Source of the DNA: Brachypodium distachyon
Taxonomy: Eukaryota > Streptophyta > Magnoliopsida > Poales > Poaceae
DNA length: 64,000 nt
Assembly (NCBI RefSeq): GCF_000005505.3
Contig: NC_016134.3
Location: forward strand, 34,038,150 to 34,102,149
Direction: 5' to 3'
This document shows, in pieces, positions 9,851-21,766 of this stretch; position 1 is the first letter of the stretch; each line of letters opens with the position of its first letter. The notes beneath the pieces are model-generated. The model saw only the letters and a program-made list of their open reading frames with translations. It searched no databases and was not told the DNA's origin. Made by a program: the position numbers and the translations under genes.

Positions 9851-12800
9851 ATGGCTCGGCCACGCGCCGGCGCCGGGCTGCTCGTGGCTCTCCTCGCATT
9901 CGTCGTCGCCGCTGCTGCCGCCGCCGGCGGCGGCGGACGGAAGATGGCCTCCCACGGCGAGGTACGTGTGCGCGCTATCCATCCGCCCCCACGGCCACCG
10001 GGATTTTTACTATTCGATTGTCAGCTTGTTGCATTTGCACGCGCTCCACGATGTGACAGAGTACTAGTACCGTGCGTATACTAGTCGTCTTTGGCCTGCG
10101 CCGGGCGATAGACTCGGGCCTTCCTTTGCATGCGCCCGGAATTGAATGGTAGTACTCCACCGTCACGCTGGCAGCGCTACACACACACCCAACTAGAATG
10201 GGCCACCACCAGGAAAGCCTGCTTCGTTCCGCCGTACGGTGTGGACCCAATCGACTAGTTTTTTTTGCGAAGTGAGACTGACTCAGTTGGTTCGGTACTT
10301 GGGTTGGAATCAGCGCACACAGCTTCAAGTCTCAAACTTGACATGAGTGCTCGCATTTCCTTGATTTATTCCAGGCTTTAACCGGCGTTGTGTTTTCAGT
10401 GGGAGTGACGCATCCGTCAACTACGAGGCGCCTGTGGTGACTTCGTCAATCTCAAGTTGATCGGCCGGTGGCTCAGTCTCTCGGAGGTGCTCACAGGGGT
10501 AGGGTATACGTGCGTGCGTTTATAGGGGTGAGTGTGCGTGCGTGTGTGTGTGCTTGCGTCTGTACTGTGTTTCAGTTTTTTTTTAGAATAACCCAATTGA
10601 CTAGTTGAACCGGTAATGTCGTTGTTGGGCCGTTGTTTAAGGTGTACTATTACTCTTTTTTTTTAGCCGAGGTGTACTAACAGAGAGTCTATTTCTCAGT
10701 CGACACTTACAACTATAGTTGTCGGTCATCGATGATTATATCATCCGATCTTTAATCATTTCTATTTGTGTCAATCTTACACGAATCTCAGTGATACGGG
10801 ACGATTGGTAGGATCGATTTGGAAATAATTATTTCTCAATTGCCTTAAAAATGATAAAACCGTTAATGAAAAATGCTCTGATTCGCAAAGAACATGCACA
10901 CTGGTCGATGCCTTTCATGTCACTCTTTAAAGACAACAAAAAAACTACATGCAAATGTTAAATCTAGCAATTAATATTTGCATTTTTCACCAAAGTTATG
11001 GCAACAAAAATATTTTGTGAGGTGACTTATGACTAAAATAATTTCTTTTGGTACGTACGAAGTGAGTTTCTTCTTTCTCATAGAGAACTCATTTAGGGTT
11101 TCACCTCCGCCGTCCCCCCTCCTTCGTGGGAAGGCTTTGATCTACCGATAGGAGCTATAGTCTTCAGCGTCTAGATGCTTTGATATGTCTTTGTTTGTTA
11201 AGGATCAGTGACGATGGCGACGCCGTCAGCATGGAATAAGGTCTCCCCACCTCGGCCTCGTCTCAGTGGTGCTTCGTTCCATCGGGAGGTGTGTGGAAGA
11301 TGGTGTGATCCTCGCAGATGGCGACGCTTCGTCATTGAGGTGGTCTTTCGGGATTTTATTCACCTCGTGTTCTTCCGTTAGGACGGTATCAACATAGCAT
11401 TGGCGTAGATTCCCGTCGTCTCCTCAGTGCGGCGAAGTTAGGGTTTCTGCCCATGCGAGTGAGCTGGCTAGATCTGGTGTCAGTTTCTTCAGATCGATTC
11501 AAAGATTCAACAACGACAACTGCGCTTACAGAGCGTTGGTCCTTGAGGCATGTGCACGAGGACTTCCTGCCTGCCATTACAAAGACATCCGACTCGGGTA
11601 GAAAAGCAACGACATTGGGCTAAACCTCGATTTTTTTTCGAGAAAACTCAAAAGCTTTGCGTCTCAATGCATTGATAGAAAGAAAGTTTATGTACAGGAC
11701 CACAAAGGGCTACACCCGAAACACAACATGATGCGCCTAACTAGGGTCTGCCGGCAGTATCACACCGAAGCATACGGCTCCCGGACTCGCCCAACACTTA
11801 GCATCAATCTTGATCAGGTCAAGGAGAGAGGCGAGGTTGGGGGCTGCATTATCGAAGACAGCGGCGTTGCGGTACCTCCAGATTGACCACGCCGTAAGCA
11901 TGACTAGAGATGCGGCGCCCTTCCAAACGGAGGGGGGGGGGGGAGAGCGGATGGACTCTTGCAACCAAGCAAGCTGAGAAACATTCGCCGGCGGTTGGCG
12001 GGACGCAGGTGGAACGGACCCACGAAAAGACTTCATGCCATAGGACGCGGAAAAACGGGCAGTCCACAAGAAGGTGGTTCATGTACTCCAAGATTTGGTC
12101 ACACAGCAAGCAACGTGCCGCGTGGGTCAAGCCGTGACGTGAAAACCTCGATTTTCCCTATTTTTAAAGAATTTAGGATCGGACTAACAGTACATGTTAA
12201 TCTGGAAAAGAGATTTATTTACTTGTTATCTCTTCTCTAGTTTTCTGTCAGCGATTCTTGTACCCTCTGTGACACATGTTACTTAGAGATCTCTATTACT
12301 TGTCTTAATTTTTTTAAATATATCTACATGTAATATTTCTACATGTAATATTTCTACATGTAATATTTCGACGAGTAATTCTGAGAGAAATACGGAGCAT
12401 GTGATTTTTGTTACAGCAGGAAAAGTTTGACTTCACTTTACGGGTTTTGCTCGCCCCGTCTTTCTCTTCCCTCGCGCTAAATCCAGCGCGATGCACGCAC
12501 GCAGGGCACGGATCTCAAAGCATCTCCCGGCGCGCCGGCGCCGGCGGGCGGCTCGGCTGCCCAGTTCCGCGGCCAGGCGCGGCTCCCGCGCTTCGCCACG
12601 CCGCGCCGCTACGAGCTCCGCCTTCGCCCAGACCTCGTCGCTTGCACCTTCACCGGCTCAGTGGCCATCGCCGTTGTCGTCTCCGCGCCCACCCGCTTCC
12701 TCGTGCTCAACGCCGCCGACCTCTCCGTCAACCGCGCCTCCATCCGCTTCCAGGTAAAGCGAAGCTCTCCCAGAAAAGTGCCCTGTCAATCCCAAGCCAC

Positions 12801-15800
12801 GCGCCACGAATAATCTCATCATCGTTGCCTGGTATTGCCACGGCGGCCGTGTTCTCGCAGAGTTTGGCGCCCACGGAGGTGGTGTTCTTCAAGGACGACG
12901 ATGTATTGGTGTTCGGGTTCAGCAAGCAGCTGCCGCTTGGCGAGGGCGTGCTCCAGATGGACTACAACGGAACTCTCAACGATCAGATGAGAGGCTTCTA
13001 TAGGAGGTATGCCTTTTTTACGGAATTCATTTTTGTTGTTACATATGTTGTGATTAACAAACCACAAAATTGTGACATCCATAGCGAATCATTTCTTAAA
13101 ATGTGATGTGGGCAAAAGGGGGGAAACTGAACTGTTGGTTTGTCTTAACTTGTGATCATCCCATCACTGCGAGAGTGCAGTTGTAACAAACTTTGAGGAC
13201 TTCTCCACGAGCTTGTGGTGGGGGAGCTCGCTATGAAGTCGTTCTAGTATTATGATTTGTTGCTAAAAAGGGACTTAATTGAGCAATTGTGCACACCAAT
13301 GATATTAATTTCTTTCTAGCTATTTATGCTTTTGTGATGCCATTTGGTTGCAGTAAGTACCAGTATAAGGGGAAGGAGAGAAACATGGCGGTGACACAGT
13401 TTGAATCTGTGGATGCACGGCGATGCTTTCCCTGTTGGGACGAGCCTGCATTCAAGGTGATTATGATACAGGACAGACTCAGTGATCAGATTTTTGCACC
13501 CTAGTTGTTTGATCAAATATTGGTACCCTAATTGACATTCTTAGTTCACCCAGTATAGATGCATGTGGTGATGTAGAAGCATGCATATTTTACGTGGTCA
13601 GAACATGACTTTATTCTACTCATATATGTGCACGTAGAGCATCATGAGGTCAGATCTATTTTCCAACATTTCTCTTCTTGCTTTTTCAATTTTCCAGGCT
13701 AAGTTCAAGTTGACAGTTGAAGTTCCATCTGACTTGGTAGCACTGTCCAACATGCCTGTAGCTAACTCAACATTTGCTGGTCCTATCAAGACAGTTAGTT
13801 TCCGGGAATCACCACTTATGTCAACTTATTTACTGGCCGTAGTCGTTGGTTTGTTTGATTATGTAGAGGGTATGACATCAAAAGGTATAAGCTCTATTTC
13901 TCTCATTACTTTGACACCATCCATTCAAAGAGTTGAATGAGTCATTTTTTCTCCCCCCCCCTCCCCCCTTCATTTTATTCATTTGTTTAATCTTATCCAG
14001 GCACGAGAGTTCGTGTGTACACTCAGATTGGTAAGAGTAACCAAGGGAAGTTTGCACTAGATGTTGCAGTGAAATCGTTGGATCTATATAAAGAGTAAGA
14101 TCACAACCTAGCCATGCTTCCAACTTTGGTTTCTAAAGAAGTGACACGATTGATGTTAATGAAATTTTCTGTTAAGCCGGGTTGTTGCTAAATAGTATGA
14201 CTAACAAAAAGTTCATTCCACAATTGCTTAGTTACTTTGACACTGCTTACCCACTTCCCAAGTTGGATATGATTGCCATCCCTGATTTCTCTGCTGGAGC
14301 CATGGAGAACTATGGATTGGTCACTTACCGGGAAGTAGCTTTGCTTTTTGACGACAAGTCTTCGTCAGAATCCAGCAAACAAAATGTACCTATCATACTC
14401 AGAAACTTTTTAACTATTACATCTTCTTATCATTTATGGTTCACTTCTTAACTATGCCTTGTTACATAAATTGGTTTTATAACTGATCTACATTAGCTAT
14501 GGTCCTCTACAGTTCAATTTAAATTGTTTTTCCTAATTAAAACTTCTATGTGTAAATTTCCTTCTTTATTGATCTATACCTGTTTAGATCGCAATTACTG
14601 TGGCACATGAATTGGCTCATCAATGGTTTGGCAATCTTGTAACCATGGAATGGTGGACTCACTTGTGGCTGAATGAGGGATTTGCTACATGGGTAAGTCG
14701 ATCTGGTGACTCAAATTCAAAAAATGAAATACCAGGTTGGCAATGTATACTCAGTGAGTAGACTTTCTGTTTTAACAGATGAGCCATCTGGCAGTAGATT
14801 CCTTTTTTCCACAATGGAACATTTGGACGCAGTTTCTCGATGGCACAACCACTGCTCTCAAATTGGACGCGTTATCAGAGTCTCATCCTATTGAGGTAAT
14901 CTCTCTGTTTACTACCGTGCCATAACCTGTTCTGGTGGTTGGATATGTTGTGCACCATGCCATACATACCGTGATAGAACCACGAGACTCTATTGTAAAT
15001 TGTAAATTTTGACAATTGTAAGTAATGATGATGTGTAACATTTTAGTTGCAGTCCTAACACATGATTTGCTGATTCATGATTGACTTGTGACATGTCTAT
15101 GGAACATCAAAATGCATGCTTAAATCTTACTTTGGGGATCAACTTCAGTAGATGCATCAACACAGATTCAACTTGTGGCATTAACATTTTCACTTCTCTA
15201 GTGCTGACTTATGATTCCTTTCACACATTTCACTATTTGCTTTCCTGGATGCTTAGGTTGAAATACACCATGCCAGTGAAGTCGATCAGATTTTTGATGC
15301 CATTAGCTACGAGAAGGGTGCTTCTGTTATTCGCATGCTACAAAGTTACCTTGGTGCAGAGCGTTTTCAGGTCTAATACTGCCTCTGCCTGAAACTCTAT
15401 CCGAATATTATCACTGACTCACTCGTCTATACTTAGCATTTTCCCCTTGTTGTGTTGCTTAAAACGCACATAATCACCCTGGACCAGATTCTTTTTTTGT
15501 GTGTGGAAACACTAGATGCATCCATGGCTTGCCTATACACTAAATGTTTGTATGATCTTGAATCACACTAGCTGGTACGCATGCTTTTGTAAGAGGTATT
15601 TTAGGGAGAGATTGTTAGACTTCACTGGTCACATAGAGTAAAGGTGGATGGTTTGAAACATGTAGAGAGAACTTGTACAGATAGAGGTGTAGCGGACATC
15701 GTGTGTACTGTTGTCGTATGCATAACACTCACAGGACAGAGTTATGAACATTACTCCAATTCACTAAATAACGAGCTACCTTGGTCTTTTGTTGATCATG

Positions 15801-18800
15801 TCATGAATCTATGAAATCGTGCACTAAATAATGTGTTGAAACTCAATAGTTAATCAATTTGTTATTTAATGAAATTGAATTGCTGCACCCTCCATTCTAT
15901 CTAGTTTTCCCATCTTACTGTTGAACTCCACAAAGGAGTTCTCCTAGTGTATCCTTATACAGTAAAATTGTGAAATTGTTCTCTTTCAGAAAGCGTTGGC
16001 TTCATATATGAAGAAATTTGCATACTCAAATGCTAAAACCGAGGACCTGTGGGCTGTTCTTGAAAAGGAAACTGGCGAACCTGTCAAGGATTTGATGACT
16101 ACATGGACAAAGCAGAAAGGGTATCCTGTTATTAATGCAAAAATTAAAGGGAATGACATGGAAATTGAGCAGGTAATAGGTTATCTCAAATACCACCCTT
16201 CGTATTTATTGTGCATTCATCATCACAGGAACCACCATTTTTAGTACACGTCTGTTTTGTTTAAGTTTCTTGTTAATATGTTAACGTATAGTCATGCCAT
16301 TTAGGGTTGCTTCTTTTATAAGATGTTCTAGCTTTGTTGCTTTGTCCTAAGTCAAACTTCTTAAAGTTTGACCAAGTTTATATAAAAATCTACCAACATC
16401 TACAATTATAAATTAGTTTTATTAAATCCACCATGATATATATCTTCATAGTGTATACTTATTTGATATTGTAGATATTAGTACATTTTTCTATAAACTT
16501 GGTCAAAGCTTAAGAAGTTTGACTTAGGACAAAGCTAGAACATCGTATAAAAAGGAAAGGAGGGAGTATATGTTAAATTTTCTTCAAACAGAACAATTTT
16601 TTGAACGAACTTTCATCATTCAACAAATTCAAACAAAATATTTGAAAATATATGATTTTATAGGCCCATCTGTCAAGTCTGGGCCTTAATGTATAATTTG
16701 ATGTTGCAATGATAATTAATGTGTAGAAAATCAGACTGGCCTCCTTTCCTTATATTCATTAATTTTTTCCCATTTAACTCTTTCCAATTACTCCTACTTA
16801 AATTGATCTGCAAAGACACCATAAGTGTTGGAAGAATAAAGTGCTCGCTTACACCCTGTTAGATAATAGATCACCCTAGCCATTATATCAAAGTAAATGG
16901 AGGTCTCTCACAAAAGTTGGGGCATTTTAATAAAAAATCCTTGAAGTTAATTCTTTTGATCCATTCTTTACAGTTTCCAGAGTGTGTACCTCATTCAAGT
17001 GTAGACAACATATGACCATTCTTCATTAAGACGTATCTCTAGTCTTCGCAATTTTTTGCTCTATGGGTTTGGATGTATTGTTGTATCATATCAAAGTTAA
17101 CAACATAACTGATATTTGTATTTTTAAAATGAAAAATATTAACAAGCTGACCTCATAGACTGAAAGATCCAGGTTAAATGGTGTTTTTCTCTACGAATTG
17201 GCTGATTTCTTTTTGTTGCAGGCCCAGTTTTTGTCAGATGGATCCTCTGGCCCTGGCACGTGGATTGTCCCCATAACTTCAGGCTGTGGTTATGATACAC
17301 AGAAAAAGTTCTTATTGAAACTTAAACGTGATAAGATGGTCATTCCTTCACAATGTAGTGACCGTAAGAAGGGTGGCAACTTTTGGACTAAGTTGAATAT
17401 AAATGGGACTGGATTTTATAGGGTTAAATATGATGACGAACTAGCAGCTGCACTTCTAAATGCATTGGAGGCCAAGAAGCTTTCATTAATGGATAGAATT
17501 GGTAAACACAATTTGTATCACTGTTAAATTTGCTCACATTATTTTGGTAGCAGGTGTTATAAAATTGACATTGCAGGAGTCGTGGACGACTCACATGCGC
17601 TTTCTATGGCCCGCCAGCAAACAATGGCGTCATTGCTACGTTTACTGTATGCTTATCGTGGGGAAACTGATTACAGTGTTCTTTCACACGTCAACTCTGT
17701 ATGTAAATATTATAGGTCCAATTGGTTTCATCATGTTCAATTTTTCTGTGAAGATTAATTGCCTGTATGTTTCCTTTGGCTTGGCAGGTAACTGTAAGTG
17801 TTGCCAGAATATCAGTTGATGCTACTCCTAGCTTGGCTGGTGACATCAAACAACTTTTGATCAAGATTCTTCTGCCAACTGCTGAGTATGCCCAACCAAG
17901 TCACAAGATATCATTATCTTTTTTTCACAAAAATAAGGCATATCATATGTTTTCTACTTGCTCATGTTGCTTCTTTTGAGGCCAATGCACACACAAATAC
18001 ACAATACAGAATGAAAACTTCATTCTCGATTCTACGAGAATTCATATGACTATTTTTAGTGTGACTGTATATTTTCTACATTATTTGTTTCCTTATTTTG
18101 AGTTTTTGACCAAATGTCCTTGTGCTATAATCTTTCAGAAAGTTAGGCTGGGACCCCAAGAAAGGTGAGAGCCACCTGGATGCAATGCTTAGACCACTGC
18201 TTTTGACTGCCCTTGTCCAACTTGGACATGGCAAGACCATTAATGAAGGAATTAGGCGCTTTAACATCTTCTTACGTGATCGCAATACTCCCCTTCTTCC
18301 TCCGGATACCAGAAAGGTCCTACCTTTTGCTATTACTTCATGTAGTGCTTCTATTCTTACTGTTTTGGTTTGTAACTTTGTAATACGGGCACTTCTGCAG
18401 ACTGCATACCTCTCTGTAATGCAGAATGTTAGTAGCTCAAACAGATCTGGTTATGATGCTCTTCGAAAAGTCTACAGGGAGTCAGCTGAAGGGGAGGAAA
18501 GGTTAAATGTCTTAGGTGTGTGGCCCTTCGACCATCTTAAATTAACAAAGCTTGCTGATGTTTTGGTTGTTGTGAAAGCTTGTTTTTATTGTTTCCAGGC
18601 ATATTACCTTCTTGCAGGGATAAGGGTATCGTCCTTGAGTCACTGAATTTTATTTTCACTGATGAGGTAGACACAAAATTCATTAATTTTTTTCCACGAT
18701 TACAGTGGAAGGTTCCTATGAACTTGTACTTGTTTTGTTAACTATCTGTAAGTTGTACTTAGGTCTAATATGCCTCTCTTGCCTGTCAGGTCCGCAATCA

Positions 18801-19763
18801 AGATGCATATATTCTCCTCAGAGGTGTTCAAATAGAGGCACGTGAAATTGCATGGAACTGGTTAAAGGTACTTTCTTTTTGCAGAAAGAAGATACAATCT
18901 AGTTTATCGTGACAGATAACCCTCTTATTTGTGTGTGCTGTTGCCACATAAAAGTTGACGTTCCTGGGCCCTGTTTGGAACATCGGATTCTTGTAGAGAT
19001 TCTGAACACAATGGAATATCCAATCCTTGGATGTTTCATTTTTTTTATGAACTTCATGTGAGATTTCTGCATTCCAAAGAGGACCCAGGATCCTTTTGTA
19101 TTTGTCAGGAAGCACTCACTTCAAGTGGGTAGTTTTAAGGAAACTACTCAAGTACTCAACTACATTCGTGAATTTGTTTCGTGTTCTGTTTATATGGATT
19201 TTCTTTGTAAATCTATTTTAAGTAGCGTGTGGCTTCACTTTTCTTTTCAAATAGTTACCAACACTTCTTCACCGTTGTTCCTTCATCTGAAACCTCAAGA
19301 CATAAGTCATGATGCATACTAGTGTGAGCAGACTAAATACTAGATAAATAGTGCTTACATTTGTCCCATTCTGTCCGTGTGCAGGAAAACTGGGAGCGTA
19401 TCTCAAAGATATTCTCAACAAGCTCACTATTGGGGGATTTTGTCAAAACTGTTGTTCCATTGGTATATTTAACTGCAGTTCTATTCCCCAGTCTGCTATT
19501 CCCGCATTCCCTATTCCTCAATTAGCAGGTGGTATTGCCATCACGCCATTGCTAATGTGAACTTCCTTGTTTCTCGTCAGTTCACCTCCAATGAGAAGGC
19601 AGCAGAAATCTCCAAGTTCTTTGCAACCCGCACAAAGCCAGGATTCGAGAGGACGCTGAAGCAGAGCCTCGAGAACATACGGATCGGGGCGAGATGGATC
19701 GAGGGCATCAGGAGTGAGCCCAAGCTTGCACAGACGGTGCGTGAGCTCCTGGGAAAGCCCTGA
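9851..19763 (+). CDS. APM1: M1 family zinc aminopeptidase, intact 20-exon gene with an N-terminal hydrophobic leader
   Basis: Exons: 9851-9961, 12487-12753, 12861-13006, 13354-13456, 13698-13884, 14001-14094, 14232-14385, 14588-14692, 14779-14895, 15257-15370, 15990-16172, 17222-17501, 17577-17698, 17788-17885, 18139-18316, 18401-18515, 18599-18666, 18790-18867, 19385-19462, 19581-19763. All introns are GT-AG, phases match, and the joined frame is 926 residues plus stop. The protein removes N-terminal residues from peptides. GAMEN is at about residues 325-329, HELAH at 361-365 with the third zinc ligand Glu384 18 residues on, and the expected catalytic Tyr at about 446. Plant APM1-type proteins are usually about 870-900 residues; the excess here is N-terminal. 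Exon 2 has an in-frame TAA at 12,478 and no ATG, so a 5' exon is required. Exon 1 supplies ATG, a basic start and a hydrophobic stretch (about residues 9-25), suggesting a signal peptide or anchor. Exon 1 is inferred; exons 2-20 are strong. Confidence 0.88.
10261..10590 (+). mobile_element. tRNA-derived SINE-like element in intron 1
   Basis: The block begins after a T-run with GACTCAGTTGGTTCGGTACT, which resembles a tRNA A box, followed by GCTTCAAGTCTC, which resembles a B box. The 3' part is the GT-rich stretch GGTGAGTGTGCGTGCGTGTG ending CTTGCGTCTGTACTGTGTTT, familiar from dispersed grass SINEs. It is absent from the shorter intron of the upstream duplicate. Boundaries are approximate. Confidence 0.55.
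10591..11634. other. Intron 1 interior, no coding sequence supported
   Basis: AT-rich up to about 11,090, then a GC-rich stretch (11,095-11,590) containing TTAGGGTTTCACCTCCGCCG and GATGGCGACGC repeats that looks like the 5' portion of an old retroelement. I could not place it in a family. Confidence 0.45.
11635..12142 (-). mobile_element. 5'-truncated L1-type LINE (3' end only)
   Basis: On the minus strand the fragment encodes the C-terminal zinc-binding region of a plant LINE reverse transcriptase (zf-RVT type): [20 protein letters not shown], then, in a second frame, [18 protein letters not shown] frameshift separates the two. A T-run at 11,631-11,638 is the poly(A) tail read from the other strand. 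The 13-base duplication AAACCTCGATTTT flanks it (11,622-11,634 and 12,143-12,155), the mark of target-primed reverse transcription. It lies antisense in intron 1 of the aminopeptidase gene. Confidence 0.8.
12323..12367. repeat. 15-bp tandem triplication, TCTACATGTAATATT
   Basis: Three exact head-to-tail copies of the 15-mer are followed by TCGACGAGTAATTC. The unit plus this flank is the reverse complement of one Stowaway arm seen at 2,690-2,710, so this looks like a half-MITE remnant whose arm was tandemly copied. It lies about 120 bases before exon 2. Confidence 0.75.
16302..16569. mobile_element. Intronic foldback MITE (Stowaway-like)
   Basis: In the aminopeptidase intron between exons 11 and 12, ATGTTCTAGCTTTG...CCTAAGTCAAACTTCTTAA on the left pairs with TTAAGAAGTTTGACTTAGGA and CAAAGCTAGAACAT on the right, so a transcript would form a long hairpin. 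The right end reads AAGGAAAGGAGGGAGTA, the usual Stowaway terminus. The left terminus is eroded, so the boundary is approximate. Confidence 0.7.
18963..19089. mobile_element. Tourist-like MITE in an aminopeptidase intron
   Basis: The left end CCTGGGCCCTGTTTGGAA pairs with the complement of TTCCAAAGAGGACCCAGG at the right end. GGGCCTGTTTGG-type ends are typical of PIF/Harbinger-derived Tourist MITEs in grasses. It sits in the intron between exons 18 and 19 and does not touch the splice sites. Confidence 0.6.
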
Positions 19764-20725
19764 CGTGCTGCTGCTGCTGCTAGAGTGCTATGTTGGCGAT
19801 GACGCACCTTTACAGTGTAACCTGGAGGCTGTTTGGCGGTGGTACATTTGGTGGTTGGCAATAACAGGCATTGGTGCATTGTCATTCCTCAAAAATGCCC
19901 CTCGCCATGATCCTTGAGGTGAGAATTGGGAGCCATCTGGTGCCATCATTTAGCCGAAATACTGTTATGAAGGCTTGAATCTCTAGGATCTAAACAGCAC
20001 ACCTGGTCTTGGACCACCGGACTATGCCCATGAGACATGATTTAGGTCTCAGTCTTATCGGGACACTACAGCATGCAGCCAGTTTGTTAACTTAGCTCCT
20101 TCTTTTAAATGGTCATTGGATAAGCCTCGTGTAATTCATCAATGCACATTGTGTTTCACAACATATTGACGGTCTCCAGTTCGTGCCAATCTCCCAAGAC
20201 AAGGATTGTGGTTTGTGTATGGTGTTGATCTCAAAGAGAAACTGACTATGTTAGGAACACTGACTATATATTTGTGCATTATCAGAGGATTGTATAGCTA
20301 CTGAGGACGCCCCTAATGTCTCAGTGTAAAAGTTGTGCACTCTTCTACTAGCAATTCTTTACTCTCTTTTTTGTTTTCCAGTTTGTGAGTGCCGGGAGAG
20401 ATCTTTATAAATCATGGGGCAATTATATGCATGAGTTGTGATGATGACCATCGATTGCTCTTTGCAATCATACAGATATAGTACAAAGGTTTAACCTGGC
20501 TGTGTTACTGTGTAAATCAGAGAGAAGTATTAAATCAGACAGAAGTATTAATTCATGTACTCCTACAAACATGCATGCATGATCGATTCCCCCTTCAACA
20601 CAACCATAATGACAAGACCAGCTTAAGATAATCATTTATCTAACTTTCACTTGAGCAATTCAACATATTCGATCATGTTTAGCATACATAATGAAGAATT
20701 ACACGCCTTATTTAAGGCATCAAGA
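19764..20725. other. 3' UTR and gap between two convergent genes
   Basis: This lies between the aminopeptidase stop codon and the stop codon of the minus-strand NET gene, and must contain both 3' ends. A direct repeat (about AATCAGAGAGAAGTATTAAATCAGACAG in pattern, unit ATCAGA-AGAAGTATTAA) lies at 20,516-20,552. No further gene is seen. Confidence 0.5.
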
Positions 20726-21766
20726 TCAGAACAGAAGCTCCCCTTCCTCTAAGTCTTCTTCCCAGCTCGGCTGGTGGTGCTGCTGCTCCTCGACATCGTC
20801 GTCGTCGTCAGCCTTGAGGAAGAGACCAAGCTGCTGCAAGATGCTGCCGGGGCTCACCACGTACTGGTCTTGAGCAATGCCGCCGAGGTCGAGAAGAAGC
20901 ATGGGGTCTATGGTCTCGCTGGGGATCGCCGTCCTCTCCATGTCCAGCACCTCCTGGCGTGCCTTCTCTCTCGCCTGGACCGTCGCCTCCCTCCGCTGAG
21001 TTTCCAGTGATTCCTTGGCACGGGCGATCAGCTCGCTTATTGAAGTTGGCGTGGCGGCGCGGCGTGCCGGAGCTGGACAGCTCACGCTCTCGCCGGACTC
21101 GCTGTCAGAGTCGCTGCTGCTTGAATCTGAACCAAGAATCTTCGGCATCACCAGCGGCGAGGCGTCGCCGCAGATGTCGACGTACCCGTCCTCTTCCTCG
21201 GCCATCTTGCTGTCTCGGCGCTGTTGCGACGGCGGGTTCCTCTGTCCCAAGAAGTTGTCCAGCTGCATCTTTAACTCGACAAGGGCCGCGTCTTGGACGG
21301 CGTGGATGTTGATCTCCATTTCGTCGCCGTAGATGCCGCGGCTCTGCTTCTTCAAGAGCTCGCTGATGTGAGGAGGGAGTTCCCCCGATAGCTCCGCCAA
21401 GTCGGCAGCCAGCTGCTCCCTCTCAGCCGCCGTCATCTTCTTGGGCGCCTCGGCGCGCTCGATCACTGGAGAAGGAGACGCCTTTCTCTTCTTGGCCGGT
21501 GGCTCCTCGGACCGTGACGTGGCCGTGGCGGCCAAGAACCCTTGTTTTCGGCTGACCTTGCCGTCGGGAGCCGTCGGGGACGAGCGAGGACGCGCCTTGC
21601 GGAGGAGGCGACGGACCGCGACGAGCTCCGACTGGAACCGCTCCCGAAGGAGCTTCTGCACGCGCTCCGGGTCGCCGGCGCCGAAGACCTCCTTCGTCTT
21701 CACGTCGAGCGTCGCGAAATCGCGCTTCCGCCTGGGCGCGGAGGACTCGCGGTAGGCGGCGGCCAT
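20726..21766 (-). CDS. BET-like protein with an NET domain but no bromodomain
   Basis: This is a single-exon frame of 346 residues from the ATG at 21,766. The open frame runs 86 codons further upstream, but that part is unlike a protein and is probably 5' UTR; the relative at 34,395-35,792 starts at the matching place. Residues about 33-58 carry ERVQKLLRERFQSELVAVRR, residues 92-97 a basic KKRK stretch (possible nuclear signal), and residues 108-174 match an extraterminal (NET) domain, with MTAAEREQLAADLAELSGEL and VELKMQLDNFL. NET domains bind peptide motifs of chromatin regulators in GTE/BRD proteins. The bromodomain that normally precedes NET is absent. Then come an acidic YVDICGDASP motif (195-204), a Ser/Asp run, a predicted helical stretch (about 244-280) and an acidic C-terminus. 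A nuclear chromatin-related role is inferred from NET alone. The frame is intact. Confidence 0.8.
   Translation of the reverse strand: MAAAYRESSAPRRKRDFATLDVKTKEVFGAGDPERVQKLLRERFQSELVAVRRLLRKARPRSSPTAPDGKVSRKQGFLAATATSRSEEPPAKKRKASPSPVIERAEAPKKMTAAEREQLAADLAELSGELPPHISELLKKQSRGIYGDEMEINIHAVQDAALVELKMQLDNFLGQRNPPSQQRRDSKMAEEEDGYVDICGDASPLVMPKILGSDSSSSDSDSESGESVSCPAPARRAATPTSISELIARAKESLETQRREATVQAREKARQEVLDMERTAIPSETIDPMLLLDLGGIAQDQYVVSPGSILQQLGLFLKADDDDDVEEQQHHQPSWEEDLEEGELLF

Noticed and set aside
12491..12757. ATG-started open frame of 88 codons over aminopeptidase exon 2
   Set aside because: It is in a different frame from the conserved [24 protein letters not shown] sequence and gives only Arg/Ser/Pro-rich low-complexity peptide.
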